Source: Haladaptatus caseinilyticus
Lineage (GTDB): Archaea > Halobacteriota > Halobacteria > Halobacteriales > Haladaptataceae
DNA length: 64,000 bases
NCBI RefSeq assembly: GCF_026248685.1
Contig: NZ_CP111036.1
Coordinates: 62,001 to 126,000 of the forward strand
Reading direction: 5' to 3'
The position numbers were made by a program, and so were the translations under genes. Below the pieces are notes generated by a model, which did not search any database, had not been told where the DNA came from, and worked only from the letters and a program-made list of their open reading frames with translations. Shown here piece after piece: positions 42,755 to 51,259 of the stretch; the stretch's first letter is position 1; each line of letters opens with the position of its first letter.

Positions 42755-43579
42755 ATGTATGGCGTGGTGACGCGGAACCCGGAAGAACTCGACTGGCCCG
42801 AATTCGAATGGGGATTCTACGAGATGAAGGACGTCACGGGACGTGCGACGGAACCAGTCGAATCTGGCGTGAACATGATATCCTGTTTCGGCGACAGCAA
42901 TGCGGCCGCAAACGACCCATCGCTGGTCCCGGTGAGCGACGACGGCGAACTGGCGACCCGCGAGCAACCGTACTTCGATTGGGGATACATCTGCCCGACC
43001 CGAAAATCATACCGCGAAGGCTTGTTGGAGATGATTTCCGACGCCGCAGCGGCGAATTCGGACGTTCGATTGGACGACGTTGGCTTCCCGCGTGCGGAAT
43101 ACTGCCATTGCGACCAGTGCGAGTCGGAATTCGACAAAAGTGAGTACGACGACTGGCAGGCCTGGCGGGCGAACGTCATCACGGAGTTCGTGGCGGAAGC
43201 GACCGACCGAATACCCGGCAAAACGTATCTCACCCTCTACCCTGACCCGTATCCGGGACACCTGTACCGACGCGCTGGATTGGATTTGGACGCCCTTTCG
43301 GAGTACGTCGATGAGTTCGTCGTCCCGTTGTACGACATGGCCTACTCGACGACCTACTGGCTCGAAGTGATCGCGACCGGGTTCGAAGATGCCCTCGATG
43401 TTCCGTTCAGTATCGAACTGTACGCCGTAGACATCGACATCGATAACTTGATTCACGCGACGGAAGTCGCGGACGCCTACGCGAAGGACGTGTTTTTCGG
43501 ATACGAATCGAGCAACGCTCGCGGCGCGATTCGACGGATGGACGCGGATTCGCGCGAAGGTGTTTCACACGGGAACTGA
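42755..43579 (+). CDS. Putative TIM-barrel glycoside-hydrolase-like protein
   Basis: A 274-residue protein with a pattern typical of putative glycoside-hydrolase-like (GHL) TIM barrels: WGYICPTRKSYREGLLEMIS, a VRLDDVGFPRAEYCHCDQCE strand and motif, YLTLYPDPYPG, EFVVPLYDMAYSTTYWL and FSIELYAVD. The CHCDQC segment may bind metal. In other GHL families the D-x-x-(D/E) strand ends carry catalytic acids. Substrate unknown. The start at ATG 42755 follows a long gap from the divergent gene. Confidence 0.75.
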   Translation: MYGVVTRNPEELDWPEFEWGFYEMKDVTGRATEPVESGVNMISCFGDSNAAANDPSLVPVSDDGELATREQPYFDWGYICPTRKSYREGLLEMISDAAAANSDVRLDDVGFPRAEYCHCDQCESEFDKSEYDDWQAWRANVITEFVAEATDRIPGKTYLTLYPDPYPGHLYRRAGLDLDALSEYVDEFVVPLYDMAYSTTYWLEVIATGFEDALDVPFSIELYAVDIDIDNLIHATEVADAYAKDVFFGYESSNARGAIRRMDADSREGVSHGN

Positions 43580-43619
43580 GCAGTCGAAGTCGAACGGATG
43601 CCGGATTCGTGGTCCGAAA

Positions 43620-44174
43620 TCAGAACCGGCCGTCCCGCCACGCCAGCAGCTGTTCGCGGTCGCGAGTATTTTCGGGAAGGTCCACGAACCACTTCGCGTC
43701 GGTAATTTCTCCGTCGGGGTCTTCGACGGTCAGGCTCGTCGTTTCGGCCTGCGCTTCGAACACCGGAAGGATACCCCACGTCGAATAGTCCCCGCACCGA
43801 ATCGCGGTCCGTGTAGCGATCGCCAACCCTTCGTAGGTGGCTTCGATGCCCGCCTCCTCACCCAACTCTCGCTCGGCCGCTTCACGATACGTTTCCCCGT
43901 CGTGGATACCGCCGCCGGGGAGGACCCACATATCGACACCGTCGTGCCAGACGAGCAGCAACTCTCCCGACGGTCGATACACTGCCGTGTGTGCGCCGTA
44001 CGGTGCGCCGCTCTCGGACACCCTGCGGGCGAGCGTTCGGAACCGCCGTCGCGAAACCTCGTACGTGCGGGAGAACTCCAGAAACTGAGTGTGTGCGTTC
44101 GTTAGACCATGGTACGCCTGTTCGGCGCGTTGTTCCGCCTCGGTGGCGAGAAACCAGAGGTCATCGAGCGTCAT
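43620..44174 (-). CDS. Nudix hydrolase
   Basis: Hydrolyses a nucleoside diphosphate linked to another moiety. In this 184-residue protein the Nudix box G-G-G-I-H-D-G-E-T-Y-R-E-A-A-E-R-E-L-G-E-E-A-G-I is complete (Gx5Ex7REUxEExGU), near residues 100-123, inside VLPGG...EAGIEATYEG. The first 60 residues form a helical N-terminal extension (LWFLATEAEQRAEQAYHGLT), a haloarchaeal addition. ATG 44174 is used. Substrate unknown. Confidence 0.92.
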   Translation of the reverse strand: MTLDDLWFLATEAEQRAEQAYHGLTNAHTQFLEFSRTYEVSRRRFRTLARRVSESGAPYGAHTAVYRPSGELLLVWHDGVDMWVLPGGGIHDGETYREAAERELGEEAGIEATYEGLAIATRTAIRCGDYSTWGILPVFEAQAETTSLTVEDPDGEITDAKWFVDLPENTRDREQLLAWRDGRF

Positions 44175-44321
44175 CGCTCGCTCGGCATGAACGCACCTGT
44201 GGTCTCGTGAGAGGTGGCGTCTGCGCAGGCGGGCAAAAGTCCGCAACGAGTGTAATCATGTGCCACGGTATTTCGGCAATCGGAATAAGCCTTCGGTCAC
44301 CGACATTCCCGAATCGGTCGC

Positions 44322-44327
44322 TTTTTA
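44322..44327 (+). promoter_or_regulatory. TATA box for the DUF1918-like gene
   Basis: TTTTTA at 25-30 bases before ATG 44352 in a 177-base gap: a leaderless-type promoter. Confidence 0.45.
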
Positions 44328-44351
44328 CCACCGGACGGGTTACTCGGCGGT

Positions 44352-44540
44352 ATGAGCTTCGAGGAAGACGACCACGTCATCCTGCACGACAAGCACAGCG
44401 ATTACGACGGCGAAACGGGCACGGTCACCCAAGTCGTCGAGAGCATGTTCGGCGATGCGACGTACACGATTAGCTTCGACGACGGGCAGGAAACGGGAAT
44501 CCCCGAGGACTCGCTCGAAGCCGTCGAAGACGAAGAGTAA
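44352..44540 (+). CDS. DUF1918-like small protein
   Basis: A 62-residue acidic protein: MSFEEDDHVILHDKHSDYDG, a GTVTQVVESMFGDATYTISF strand pair and DDGQETGIPEDSLEAVED. It reads as a compact SH3-like barrel of the DUF1918/KOW-like type. Function unknown. It lies 29 bases upstream of the RNA-binding protein gene in the same direction, and the two are probably co-transcribed. Confidence 0.82.
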   Translation: MSFEEDDHVILHDKHSDYDGETGTVTQVVESMFGDATYTISFDDGQETGIPEDSLEAVEDEE

Positions 44541-44569
44541 CTTTTCTTTCTCCGATTCGTACACCTATC

Positions 44570-44989
44570 ATGGCCAGCGTCCCGTTCCACTACATCGACC
44601 TGCGAACGTTCTGTTACGCAACCGAAGACGACCAGCGCGTCGAAACCGCGCTGGACACCTATCTCCCCGACGAGTTCGAAATCCAGCGCATGGAAAGCGA
44701 GGGACACCACGGCGACCGCATCATCGTCCTTTCTGCACGTGTCGAGACCGCCGACGAGATGCGTCACGTTCTCGGCAAACTCCGCGAGCTCGGTGACATC
44801 GACCAAATACGCGACGAACTGGACCAGCGTGTGGATGATAACTGTTCGTTTTTCGTCTCGCTGGACAAACAGTCGGCGTACCGCGACACGGTCGAACTCG
44901 GTGAGGGGATCACCCTTCGCGCGAAAGTCGAGGCATACCCAGCGAAGAAAGAAGCCGCGGTCGACAACGCCCGCGAAGCCCTCGCTTGA
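44570..44989 (+). CDS. Archaeal RNA-binding protein, exosome-associated type (COG1325)
   Basis: A 139-residue protein. PFHYIDLRTFCYATEDDQRV, IIVLSARVETADEMRHVLGK, a DDNCSFFVSLDKQSAYRDTV segment and GITLRAKVEAYPAKKEAAVD match the small archaeal family annotated as RNA-binding/exosome-subunit-like (related to L5/L18-type or Rpp38 folds). A role in RNA processing is family-level knowledge; no partner gene is adjacent except the DUF1918-like gene. Confidence 0.85.
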   Translation: MASVPFHYIDLRTFCYATEDDQRVETALDTYLPDEFEIQRMESEGHHGDRIIVLSARVETADEMRHVLGKLRELGDIDQIRDELDQRVDDNCSFFVSLDKQSAYRDTVELGEGITLRAKVEAYPAKKEAAVDNAREALA

Positions 44990-45147
44990 GGGTTGATTTC
45001 GTGCGTCCGACCGCCGCTCGTCTTCGGTCGTGAAGCGGTAGTAATCCGTACTTAATTTACACCTTCTTCGAATAATCCGACACAAAGTATATCATGGTTC
45101 CCACTGTGTTGTTGGACGTTACCACGCGACGAGCGTGAGTGAGTATC

Positions 45148-45303
45148 ATGCAAGAGTGTCCATACTGTAATTCTGAACTACTCGGCGGTAGTACTTCCCA
45201 AACGACTCGAAACGGAAACCCAACCGGTCACAAGAGTACCGGGACGGAAATGGTGTCGTGCCCGGATTGTGGCGGCGTTATCGACGGTTTCACCGCACAT
45301 TAA
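45148..45303 (+). CDS. 51-residue zinc-ribbon micro-protein
   Basis: A frame of 51 codons plus TAA: MQECPYCNSELLGGSTSQTT, a Gly/Thr-rich middle, then EMVSCPDCGGVIDGFTAH. Two CPxC knuckles (CPYC and CPDC) about 33 residues apart give a one-zinc ribbon of the CPxCG type, common among very small haloarchaeal proteins. There is no overlap with a better gene. Function unknown; such proteins are reported to affect stress and biofilm phenotypes. Confidence 0.75.
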   Translation: MQECPYCNSELLGGSTSQTTRNGNPTGHKSTGTEMVSCPDCGGVIDGFTAH

Positions 45304-45551
45304 ACGCTCGGCGTGCTGAACGGCGACGATTTTTCCACGTTTTCACCGGTCGCTCTGCAGATCGTGACTCGCAGGATTCGAATCTGCTCGTCTCAGTCCT
45401 GCCGCTCGCGGGTTTGCTCGTCGCAAAATATACGGGACCGGCTTCGAACCACGCCGAGTCGTTCCGGATCGCTTCGCTTCCCGGGCGTGCGTCCCCTCTA
45501 CGTCGAATCCGCTGAACACAGTCTCCGCTCACGAACGTCGTTCATTGAGAA
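45304..45551. repeat. Region with decayed tRNA 3'-end copies
   Basis: Two stretches resemble the T-arm/3' end of the adjacent tRNA-Leu. At 45433-45450, CGGGACCGGCTTCGAACC matches the tRNA sequence at 45556-45573 in 17 of 18 positions. Near 45371-45387, GCAGGATTCGAATCTGC is another T-arm-like palindrome. Neither folds into a full tRNA. They may be left-over attachment sites of integrated elements. No gene is seen in the gap. Confidence 0.45.
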
Positions 45552-45636
45552 TGTGCGGGACCGGATTCGAACCGGCGGACCTCTACAGGACAGCGTCCTA
45601 AGCGCTGCGCCGTTGGCCTAGCTTGGCTACCCGCAC
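45552..45636 (-). tRNA. tRNA-Leu (anticodon UAG)
   Basis: An 85-base type II tRNA on the minus strand. Acceptor GTGCGGG pairs with CCCGCAC, discriminator A. A D-arm with GCCAAGC and GGCCAAC segments, anticodon stem CAGCG/CGCTG with loop CTTAGGA (anticodon TAG), a long variable arm and T-arm CCGGTTCGAATCCGG. CCA is not encoded. No intron is apparent. Confidence 0.93.
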
Positions 45637-45692
45637 GCAACATCAACTTTCGAACTCTGCGATAAGAACCTGTCGCTCTCGTCGGACGAGCG

Positions 45693-45700
45693 TTTATATC
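45693..45700 (+). promoter_or_regulatory. TATA box of TFB-like gene
   Basis: TTTATATC, 23-30 bases before GTG 45723. The spacing supports a leaderless transcript and decides for the GTG over the in-frame-shifted ATG 45703. Confidence 0.6.
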
Positions 45701-45722
45701 GGATGGGGCGCTACCTCGTGTC

Positions 45723-46043
45723 GTGTATCGGGCACGTGATCAAGTCGAAAACGAAGCGTGGCTTGCCGAACTCCAACAGGCCGCCGACCGTCTCGAACTC
45801 GAAACGAGGGCTCGCTCCCGTGCTGCCGACCTCTTCCTCACCACGATTTCCGACGTGGACGACCCAGAAGACAGGTCGAAACGCGCGGTTGCGGCGGCAA
45901 GCCTCTATGCCGGATCGCTCATCGAGGGCGACCAACGCTCACAGAAGGCGGTCGCCGACGCAGTCGGCGTCGCTCGCCTGACGATTCAACAGCGCTGGAA
46001 AACGATTCTCGAGGAAGCAGGACTTCAACCGCCGTCGTGGTAA
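45723..46043 (+). CDS. Truncated TFB-like (cyclin-fold) protein
   Basis: A 106-residue protein corresponding to about one cyclin-like repeat of transcription factor B. VENEAWLAELQQAADRLELE and RSRAADLFLTTISDVDD are followed by KRAVAAASLYAGSLIEGDQR with the TFB-typical AAASLY motif, and a recognition-helix-like SQKAVADAVGVARLTIQQRW. It lacks the zinc ribbon, B-finger and one cyclin repeat, so it cannot replace TFB. It could be a regulator modulating initiation or a bare DNA-binding relic. Confidence 0.8.
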   Translation: MYRARDQVENEAWLAELQQAADRLELETRARSRAADLFLTTISDVDDPEDRSKRAVAAASLYAGSLIEGDQRSQKAVADAVGVARLTIQQRWKTILEEAGLQPPSW

Positions 46044-46079
46044 ACCGTTGCGGATGCGATGAATTAGCCGTACGATAGC

Positions 46080-46559
46080 TCAGCTACGTCCGTCGCGAGC
46101 GGGGGTCAGGTTACCGTGTTCGTCTATTTCTCCCTCGACGATTCGTGTACTGGAGATGATGTCACCGTCCTCCGCTTCGACGTGCGGGACGACCACGATT
46201 TCGAGCGAGCCGAACCCGCGTTCCTCCCGGATTTCGTTGATTCGCTCGCCGCCGTTTTTGGTTTCCGGCGAGACGATGAGAACGTCGAATTTCTCCTCAG
46301 TGGCGATACCGGTCGGTTCGGTCAGTTTTCGAACGTCGAATTCGCGGTCGTGTTCCTCGGCGAACGGCCTGAGTTCGGATTCGAGATCACGCTTTCGGTC
46401 CTCGAACGACCGAACGGTCCGGTCTACGTTACGGGTTTTCGGCGCGAGGTCGTCGCTCGTCAGTCCAACAGTTACGTCTCCGAGTTCGAACGCTCGCTCG
46501 AACAACGCCCGGTGACCATCGTGCACCGGGTCAAACGTCCCACCCAACGCCACGTCCAT
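46080..46559 (-). CDS. coaD: Phosphopantetheine adenylyltransferase (archaeal CoaD type)
   Basis: Transfers AMP to 4'-phosphopantetheine, giving dephospho-CoA. The 159-residue nucleotidyltransferase has the HxGH motif H13-D-G-H16 in GGTFDPVHDGHRAL, a VGLTSDDLAPK segment and the late ISSTRI motif (ISSTx family signature). Archaeal PPATs are divergent from the bacterial kind, so symbol coaD is used in a broad sense. ATG 46559 directly precedes the strand with GGTFDP. Confidence 0.88.
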   Translation of the reverse strand: MDVALGGTFDPVHDGHRALFERAFELGDVTVGLTSDDLAPKTRNVDRTVRSFEDRKRDLESELRPFAEEHDREFDVRKLTEPTGIATEEKFDVLIVSPETKNGGERINEIREERGFGSLEIVVVPHVEAEDGDIISSTRIVEGEIDEHGNLTPARDGRS

Positions 46560-46609
46560 ACTCCGGCGAATGGTTCGGCGTGGTTTATCACCTTCGGAAC
46601 AACCCGCGG

Positions 46610-47374
46610 TCATCCGATGGCTGACGAACGATCACGATATCGCCGATACAGGGTCTCCGCCCACTCCAGGAACTCGGGATGGTCACATTCGAGCACTGCT
46701 TGGAGTTGTCCAGCGTCGTCGTACGCGCGCGCAAACGCCCACTCGTCGCCGATCGTAAGACCAAATTCGACCACTCCGTCGTGTTCGTAAATATCGATGA
46801 CGCGGCTGACGAGTCGGAACTCGAGCGGGTTGCTCGACCGGGCGGTTTCGATTCGCCCCGGAGACATGATCAGTTCCGTCTCGACGCCCGATAGAACGAG
46901 TTCGGCGTGTGCATCGTGATACAACCGACTCAACACCGGGGCAAGCATCCGAATCGTTTCGGTTCCTCGTGTGCGCAATCGGTTCACGTAGTGGCTCACG
47001 GGTGCCTGTGGTTGGTCCGGGGATGCGGTAACGACCGTCGCGTCGGCAACCCACGCGAGGTCCGGCGCGTGGGTCGGGTCGGGGAGGTGTCTGAAGAAGG
47101 AATCGAACTCCGAAATCACACCGAGTGTTTCGACGTAGTTCGCGTGGGTTCGCGCGACGAGGTCGCCGCTGGTGGTGAGTTCGTAGACGCCGTTGCGTTT
47201 TTCTACCCACTCCCGCTCGGCGAACTCCGAGAGGTTCCGTTGAACGCTCCGGTGAGAAACGTCCGTTGCCTCCGCCACATCCCGCGGGGAGCCTGGCTGT
47301 TCACGAAGATGGGTGAGCAAGCGAAGTCGCTCCGGCGACCCCGCGAGGAACGCGACGCTCTCCGGCACATCCAT
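46610..47374 (-). CDS. HTH transcriptional regulator with C-terminal sensor-like domain
   Basis: A 254-residue protein. N-terminal wHTH: FLAGSPERLRLLTHLREQPG, SPRDVAEATDVSHRSVQRNL, VEKRNGVYELTTSGDLVA. A roughly 160-residue alpha/beta domain follows (TETIRMLAPVLSRLYHDAHA, ETELIMSPGRIETA and FGLTIGDEWAFARAYDDAG), resembling the C-terminal domains of haloarchaeal IclR/TrmB-like regulators (PLD-like fold). No ligand can be inferred. Divergent from the FKBP gene. Confidence 0.87.
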   Translation of the reverse strand: MDVPESVAFLAGSPERLRLLTHLREQPGSPRDVAEATDVSHRSVQRNLSEFAEREWVEKRNGVYELTTSGDLVARTHANYVETLGVISEFDSFFRHLPDPTHAPDLAWVADATVVTASPDQPQAPVSHYVNRLRTRGTETIRMLAPVLSRLYHDAHAELVLSGVETELIMSPGRIETARSSNPLEFRLVSRVIDIYEHDGVVEFGLTIGDEWAFARAYDDAGQLQAVLECDHPEFLEWAETLYRRYRDRSSAIG

Positions 47375-47468
47375 CGGACGAAACTACTCGGAGGGGTGAT
47401 GTAAACGTCCCCCTTCATCTCGCGGGCGAAACGTGATTCTTAAGGGGCGAACGGGTGTCGTTTCGTGT

Positions 47469-48374
47469 ATGAGTGACGAACAAGAGGCAGAAGTAGCCGA
47501 CGAAGAAGAGACAGAATCGCAGGACGGACTGCAAGAAGGGGACTTCATCAGTCTCGATTACACCGCGCGAACCGTCGAAGACGGTGACCTGGTGGATACG
47601 ACGAGCGAAGACGTCGCCGAAGAGGAAGGCGTCGAAGCCGAAGGCCGAGAGTTCGGTCCGCGCACCATCGTTCTCGGTGCGGGTCACATCTTCGAGGATG
47701 TCGAAGAAGACATCTACGGCAAAGAGGCTGGTGCAGAGGGCGACGTGACGGTCGAACTCGCGTTCGGCGAGTACGACAACGAAGAGGTTCGAACCGTCAG
47801 CGCCGACAAGATTGATGAGGACGACCGCTACCCCGGTGCGCGCGTCAACGTCGACGGTCAGCAGGGCTACGTCGAGACCATCATCGGTGGGCGCGCGCGC
47901 GTGGACTTCAACCACCCGCTCGCAGGAGAGGACATCGAATACGAGTACGAAGTGCTCGAAGAGGTCGAAGACCAGGACGAGAAGGCCAAAGGCCTGTTCT
48001 CGATGTACATCGACGCCGACCTCGACATGTGGATTCAGACGGACGAAGTCGAGGAAGAGGACGAAGATGACGAAACCGAGACGGTCGAAAAGGAGACGCT
48101 CTACATCGAGGCGACACCACAGCTCTCGATGAACCAGCAGTGGATGTTCCAGAAACAGCAGATCGCACAGGACGTTATCGACCGACTCGACCTCGACCGT
48201 GTCATCGTCCAGGAGACCATCGACGGCGCTGGTGCCGGAATGATGGGCGGAATGGGCATGGGCGGCATGGGCGGTGCTGACCTCGAAGAAGCGCTCGAAG
48301 ACGCCGACATCGACGAGGACGAAATCGTCGAGGAACTCGAAGCGGACGACGAAGCCGAAGACGTCGAAGAATAG
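47469..48374 (+). CDS. FKBP-type peptidyl-prolyl isomerase (SlyD-like)
   Basis: A 301-residue archaeal long-type FKBP. The FKBP domain is split by an insert-in-flap: GDFISLDYTARTVEDGDLVD, FGPRTIVLGAGHIFEDVEED, KEAGAEGDVTVELAFGEYDN, then VNVDGQQGYVETIIGGRARV and DFNHPLAGEDIEYEYEVLEE. The extra C-terminal domain has acidic and Met/Gly-rich stretches (GAGMMGGMGMGGMGG at about 256-270), a flexible and possibly metal-binding segment. It catalyses proline isomerisation and probably chaperones folding. ATG 47469 is used. Confidence 0.93.
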   Translation: MSDEQEAEVADEEETESQDGLQEGDFISLDYTARTVEDGDLVDTTSEDVAEEEGVEAEGREFGPRTIVLGAGHIFEDVEEDIYGKEAGAEGDVTVELAFGEYDNEEVRTVSADKIDEDDRYPGARVNVDGQQGYVETIIGGRARVDFNHPLAGEDIEYEYEVLEEVEDQDEKAKGLFSMYIDADLDMWIQTDEVEEEDEDDETETVEKETLYIEATPQLSMNQQWMFQKQQIAQDVIDRLDLDRVIVQETIDGAGAGMMGGMGMGGMGGADLEEALEDADIDEDEIVEELEADDEAEDVEE

Positions 48375-48390
48375 TCCCCTACGCGAACAG

Positions 48391-48396
48391 TTTTTT
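48391..48396 (+). terminator. T-run after the FKBP gene
   Basis: TTTTTT 17 bases after the stop. Haloarchaeal transcripts often end at oligo-T without a stem. It also lies 23-28 bases before ATG 48419, so a promoter role for the next gene is possible. Confidence 0.35.
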
Positions 48397-48418
48397 GACA
48401 GGTCGACGACTATCGGGT

Positions 48419-49048
48419 ATGCATACCCCGACGAGACTGTTCCATCTTCACTTCAACACGCCAGACGTACGAGGAGCGGAACGCCGACTGGCGAACTGCG
48501 GTCTACCGCTGAACAATCGGTTCGGCTACGTCGATGGCGAATTTCACGCGTTGGATGCAGACGACCGGGTTCCTGAGAATTTTCGCCTTCGTCTTCAGGA
48601 CGCAGAGAGAGGCTATGCGAACATTACGCTCGCACCCGGACAACGTCCGCACTTCGACCATCTCGGACTTTGTACGAGTGCGTTCGATGTGATTTGTAAC
48701 CGTGCCGAGGACGCGGGTTGGTCGGTTCGTGACCGGGATGGGAGACGAACGTTTATCATGACGCCGTGGCGTTTCCGGGTCGAACTACAACCGTATGGGA
48801 GCGACGTGGAGGACGCTCTCGGGGCGTGGGACGACGCACATTTCGAAACGGTCGAACTCACGATCCCGACTACGGACGAGGACGAGAACGCGACCCACGA
48901 ATTCGAGAGCGTGTTCGGAGATGTCCCCGGGGTTATGATTCGACAGGGAGATGATGCTTGGATTCCCAGATTCCGACTGGCGGGTAGTGCGTTTTCAGAC
49001 GATACGCGAACCACTGAGCCACGTATCGAAACAGCGGACCTGCTTTAG
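48419..49048 (+). CDS. Glyoxalase/VOC-like protein
   Basis: A 209-residue protein with two beta-alpha-beta-beta-beta halves as in the vicinal-oxygen-chelate superfamily: LFHLHFNTPDVRGAERRLAN opening, HFDHLGLCTSAFDVICNRAE and a FETVELTIPTTDEDENATHE half. Candidate metal ligands are the His of HLHF and HFDHLG. No substrate is assignable. The 3' end overlaps the next minus-strand gene by 4 bases. Confidence 0.75.
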   Translation: MHTPTRLFHLHFNTPDVRGAERRLANCGLPLNNRFGYVDGEFHALDADDRVPENFRLRLQDAERGYANITLAPGQRPHFDHLGLCTSAFDVICNRAEDAGWSVRDRDGRRTFIMTPWRFRVELQPYGSDVEDALGAWDDAHFETVELTIPTTDEDENATHEFESVFGDVPGVMIRQGDDAWIPRFRLAGSAFSDDTRTTEPRIETADLL

Positions 49049-49812
49049 TCGTCCGAATTGGAACCGTTTTCGGGTGGGTTCGTCACGACGTCCTGACTCA
49101 CCGTTCCCCTATCGACCTCGTTCGCCGACCACTCTCCAGCCGTCGCGTTTCGAACAGCCGCAGATTCGGCAGTTCCGTTCTGGATTACGACCGCGGGTCT
49201 CGGTGCTGAAGCGGGGTCCGTTACTCCAGGCCCCACGGGCGATCGGTCGGAGTCCTCCGGAACGTCCGTGTTCCGAACGGTCATGTTCCGTACGACCAAC
49301 GTGTCGAGGTTCGAACCTTCTACGACGACGTTAGCGAGCACCGTCCGTTCGATGACGCGGTCCCTGACGCCCGGATCGAAGAGATCGCCTCCCGGAACGT
49401 CGAAGATGGTGCGGTTTCGGACGACGATCCGTCGTGCAGTCACGTTCCGCAAGGTCCCGTTGTCGATTTCGAGGGTGGCAATATCGACGTCTCGAAGGGT
49501 GACGTTCCGGCGAACCTCCCCGTCTGTCCGAAGTCTCCGAACGCGGACGGTATCGACGGTTGCGTTCCGTACCGTCACGTTTCGCAGTGCCCACGTTCGA
49601 ATCGTCGTATTGTCGACGGATACCTTGTACTGTCCGAGTTGTCCAAACTGTTCGACGTGGCTGTTCGCTTGCACATCGGGTCCAAGGTTCGTTTTCGAAC
49701 CCGGCTTTGAATCGACACTGCCCGCCAGCGGTAAAACTCCGGAGAAGACGAGGAGAAACGACAAGACGACAGCCGAAACGACTGCGCCGCGCCGGCCGAT
49801 TAGGGTTCTCAT
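49045..49812 (-). CDS. Secreted beta-solenoid-like repeat protein
   Basis: A 255-residue protein with an N-terminal signal peptide (RRGAVVSAVVLSFLLVFSGV followed by LPLAGS). The body consists of short regular repeats of about five residues such as ALRNVTVRNATVDTVRV, NVTLRDVDIATLEIDNGTL and NVTARRIVVRNRTI, alternating polar and aliphatic, as in pentapeptide/beta-helix solenoids. Many N-x-T sites are potential N-glycans. Residues after about 200 are polar and low complexity. Export is likely; function unknown. Without a lipobox it is probably secreted or anchored elsewhere. Confidence 0.72.
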   Translation of the reverse strand: MRTLIGRRGAVVSAVVLSFLLVFSGVLPLAGSVDSKPGSKTNLGPDVQANSHVEQFGQLGQYKVSVDNTTIRTWALRNVTVRNATVDTVRVRRLRTDGEVRRNVTLRDVDIATLEIDNGTLRNVTARRIVVRNRTIFDVPGGDLFDPGVRDRVIERTVLANVVVEGSNLDTLVVRNMTVRNTDVPEDSDRSPVGPGVTDPASAPRPAVVIQNGTAESAAVRNATAGEWSANEVDRGTVSQDVVTNPPENGSNSDD

Positions 49813-49889
49813 ACACGTCCACGAATTCGAGTGACGACATAAACCGGCCCGACCGTTTCCATCAGTTTGGCGGGTTAGGCCGCCATTTC

Positions 49890-50351
49890 TTACTTCACAC
49901 TGATATGCGCAGCCAGGTCATCACGGATGATCGTCTCGCAGTACTCACATCTGACGCCGTCTTCCAACACTTCGAACTTCGACTCGACGGGTTCGTTTTT
50001 CGTCGTGATACAGTTGCTATTCGGACAGGAGAGTACACCGATAACTTCCACGGGGCGTTCTAAGCGGTGCTTTTCCGCGACTTCGTATTCACGAATGATG
50101 TTGATGCTCGCATCGGGTGCGATGAGCGAGAGTACGTCTACCTCGTTCTGGCTCAACTCTTTGCCTTCGACCTTCACGATGTCCTTTCGGCCCATTCGGT
50201 CGCTCGGAACGTTCATCCCGACGCTTATCGCCTCGCCATCACTGCCGTCGATGCCAAGGATTGCGAGGACGTTGAGTGCCTGTCCGGCGCGAATATGGTC
50301 GATAACCGTGCCGTTTCGAATCTTACTGACGCGGAGTTCGTGATCGCTCAT
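49890..50351 (-). CDS. pyrI: Aspartate carbamoyltransferase regulatory subunit
   Basis: Binds nucleotides and the catalytic trimers of ATCase. The 153-residue protein starts [20 protein letters not shown] with the allosteric domain. The zinc domain has four Cys in CPNSNC and CEYC, as required for the c-r contact. ATG 50351 overlaps the pyrB stop by 4 bases (operon pyrB-pyrI). Normal length. Confidence 0.95.
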   Translation of the reverse strand: MSDHELRVSKIRNGTVIDHIRAGQALNVLAILGIDGSDGEAISVGMNVPSDRMGRKDIVKVEGKELSQNEVDVLSLIAPDASINIIREYEVAEKHRLERPVEVIGVLSCPNSNCITTKNEPVESKFEVLEDGVRCEYCETIIRDDLAAHISVK

Positions 50352-51259
50352 TGTTCCTCCAGCATGGAATCCAGCAGTGCCATGCGCACCGGGACTCCGT
50401 TGTGTGCCTGTTCGAAGTAGGTCGAATACTCGGTGTCGTCCACTTCCGGCGCGATTTCATCGACGCGCGGAAGCGGATGCATGATTGTCAAGTCGTCGTT
50501 CGCGTTTTCGAGCGTTTCCATGTCGATGCGGTACTCACCAGCGACCTCGCGATATTCGTTCTCGTCCGGGAAGCGCTCTCGCTGAATCCGCGTGACGTAC
50601 AGCACGTCCAGGTTTGGAAGCACGTCCTCGAGATCGGTGTGCTCGCGGACACTCGCACCCGACTCGTGGAGGTCATATCGGACGCTTCGTGGGAGTTGCA
50701 AGCTTCCGGGGCTGATGAAATGCTGGCGTACGTCGAAATTCGTCAGCGCGTGTGCGAGCGAATGCACCGTCCGTCCATACTTCAGATCACCCATGATACC
50801 GATCGTGATGCCGTCCAGTCCGGCGTTCTCCCGAATCGTATAGAGGTCGAGCAAGGTTTGCGTTGGATGATGGCCCGCTCCGTCGCCAGCATTGAGTAAG
50901 GGGACATCGACGAAATCGCTCACCATCTTCGCCGCACCCTGACTCGGGTGGCGAAGGACGAGCGCGTCAGCGTAGCCTTCGACGACTCGGGTCGTGTCGG
51001 CGAGGCTTTCGCCCTTTTTCACGCTGGAGGATTCGACGGAGCCCATGTCGACGACGTCTCCGCCAAGGCGCTTCATCGCGGTTTCGAAGCTCATCTTCGT
51101 CCGCGTGCTCGGCTCGTAAAACATCAGGCCGAGAAGCTTCCCCATATGTCGGTCCGCGAACGCCGTCGGGTCAGCGTCGATCTCGGCCGCGCGGTCGAGA
51201 ACGTCCTCGATGTCCACGCGAGAGAGTTGTTTCGTGTCGATGAGGTGATCGTGCCGCAT
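50348..51259 (-). CDS. pyrB: Aspartate carbamoyltransferase catalytic subunit
   Basis: First committed step of pyrimidine synthesis. The 303-residue protein has [20 protein letters not shown] (carbamoyl phosphate site S-T-R-T), a [20 protein letters not shown] stretch, [38 protein letters not shown] and a C-terminal [16 protein letters not shown] 51259 ([13 protein letters not shown]) fits the family; ATG 51262 or 51277 would add one to six residues. Translationally coupled to pyrI by a 4-base overlap. Confidence 0.94.
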   Translation of the reverse strand: MRHDHLIDTKQLSRVDIEDVLDRAAEIDADPTAFADRHMGKLLGLMFYEPSTRTKMSFETAMKRLGGDVVDMGSVESSSVKKGESLADTTRVVEGYADALVLRHPSQGAAKMVSDFVDVPLLNAGDGAGHHPTQTLLDLYTIRENAGLDGITIGIMGDLKYGRTVHSLAHALTNFDVRQHFISPGSLQLPRSVRYDLHESGASVREHTDLEDVLPNLDVLYVTRIQRERFPDENEYREVAGEYRIDMETLENANDDLTIMHPLPRVDEIAPEVDDTEYSTYFEQAHNGVPVRMALLDSMLEEQ

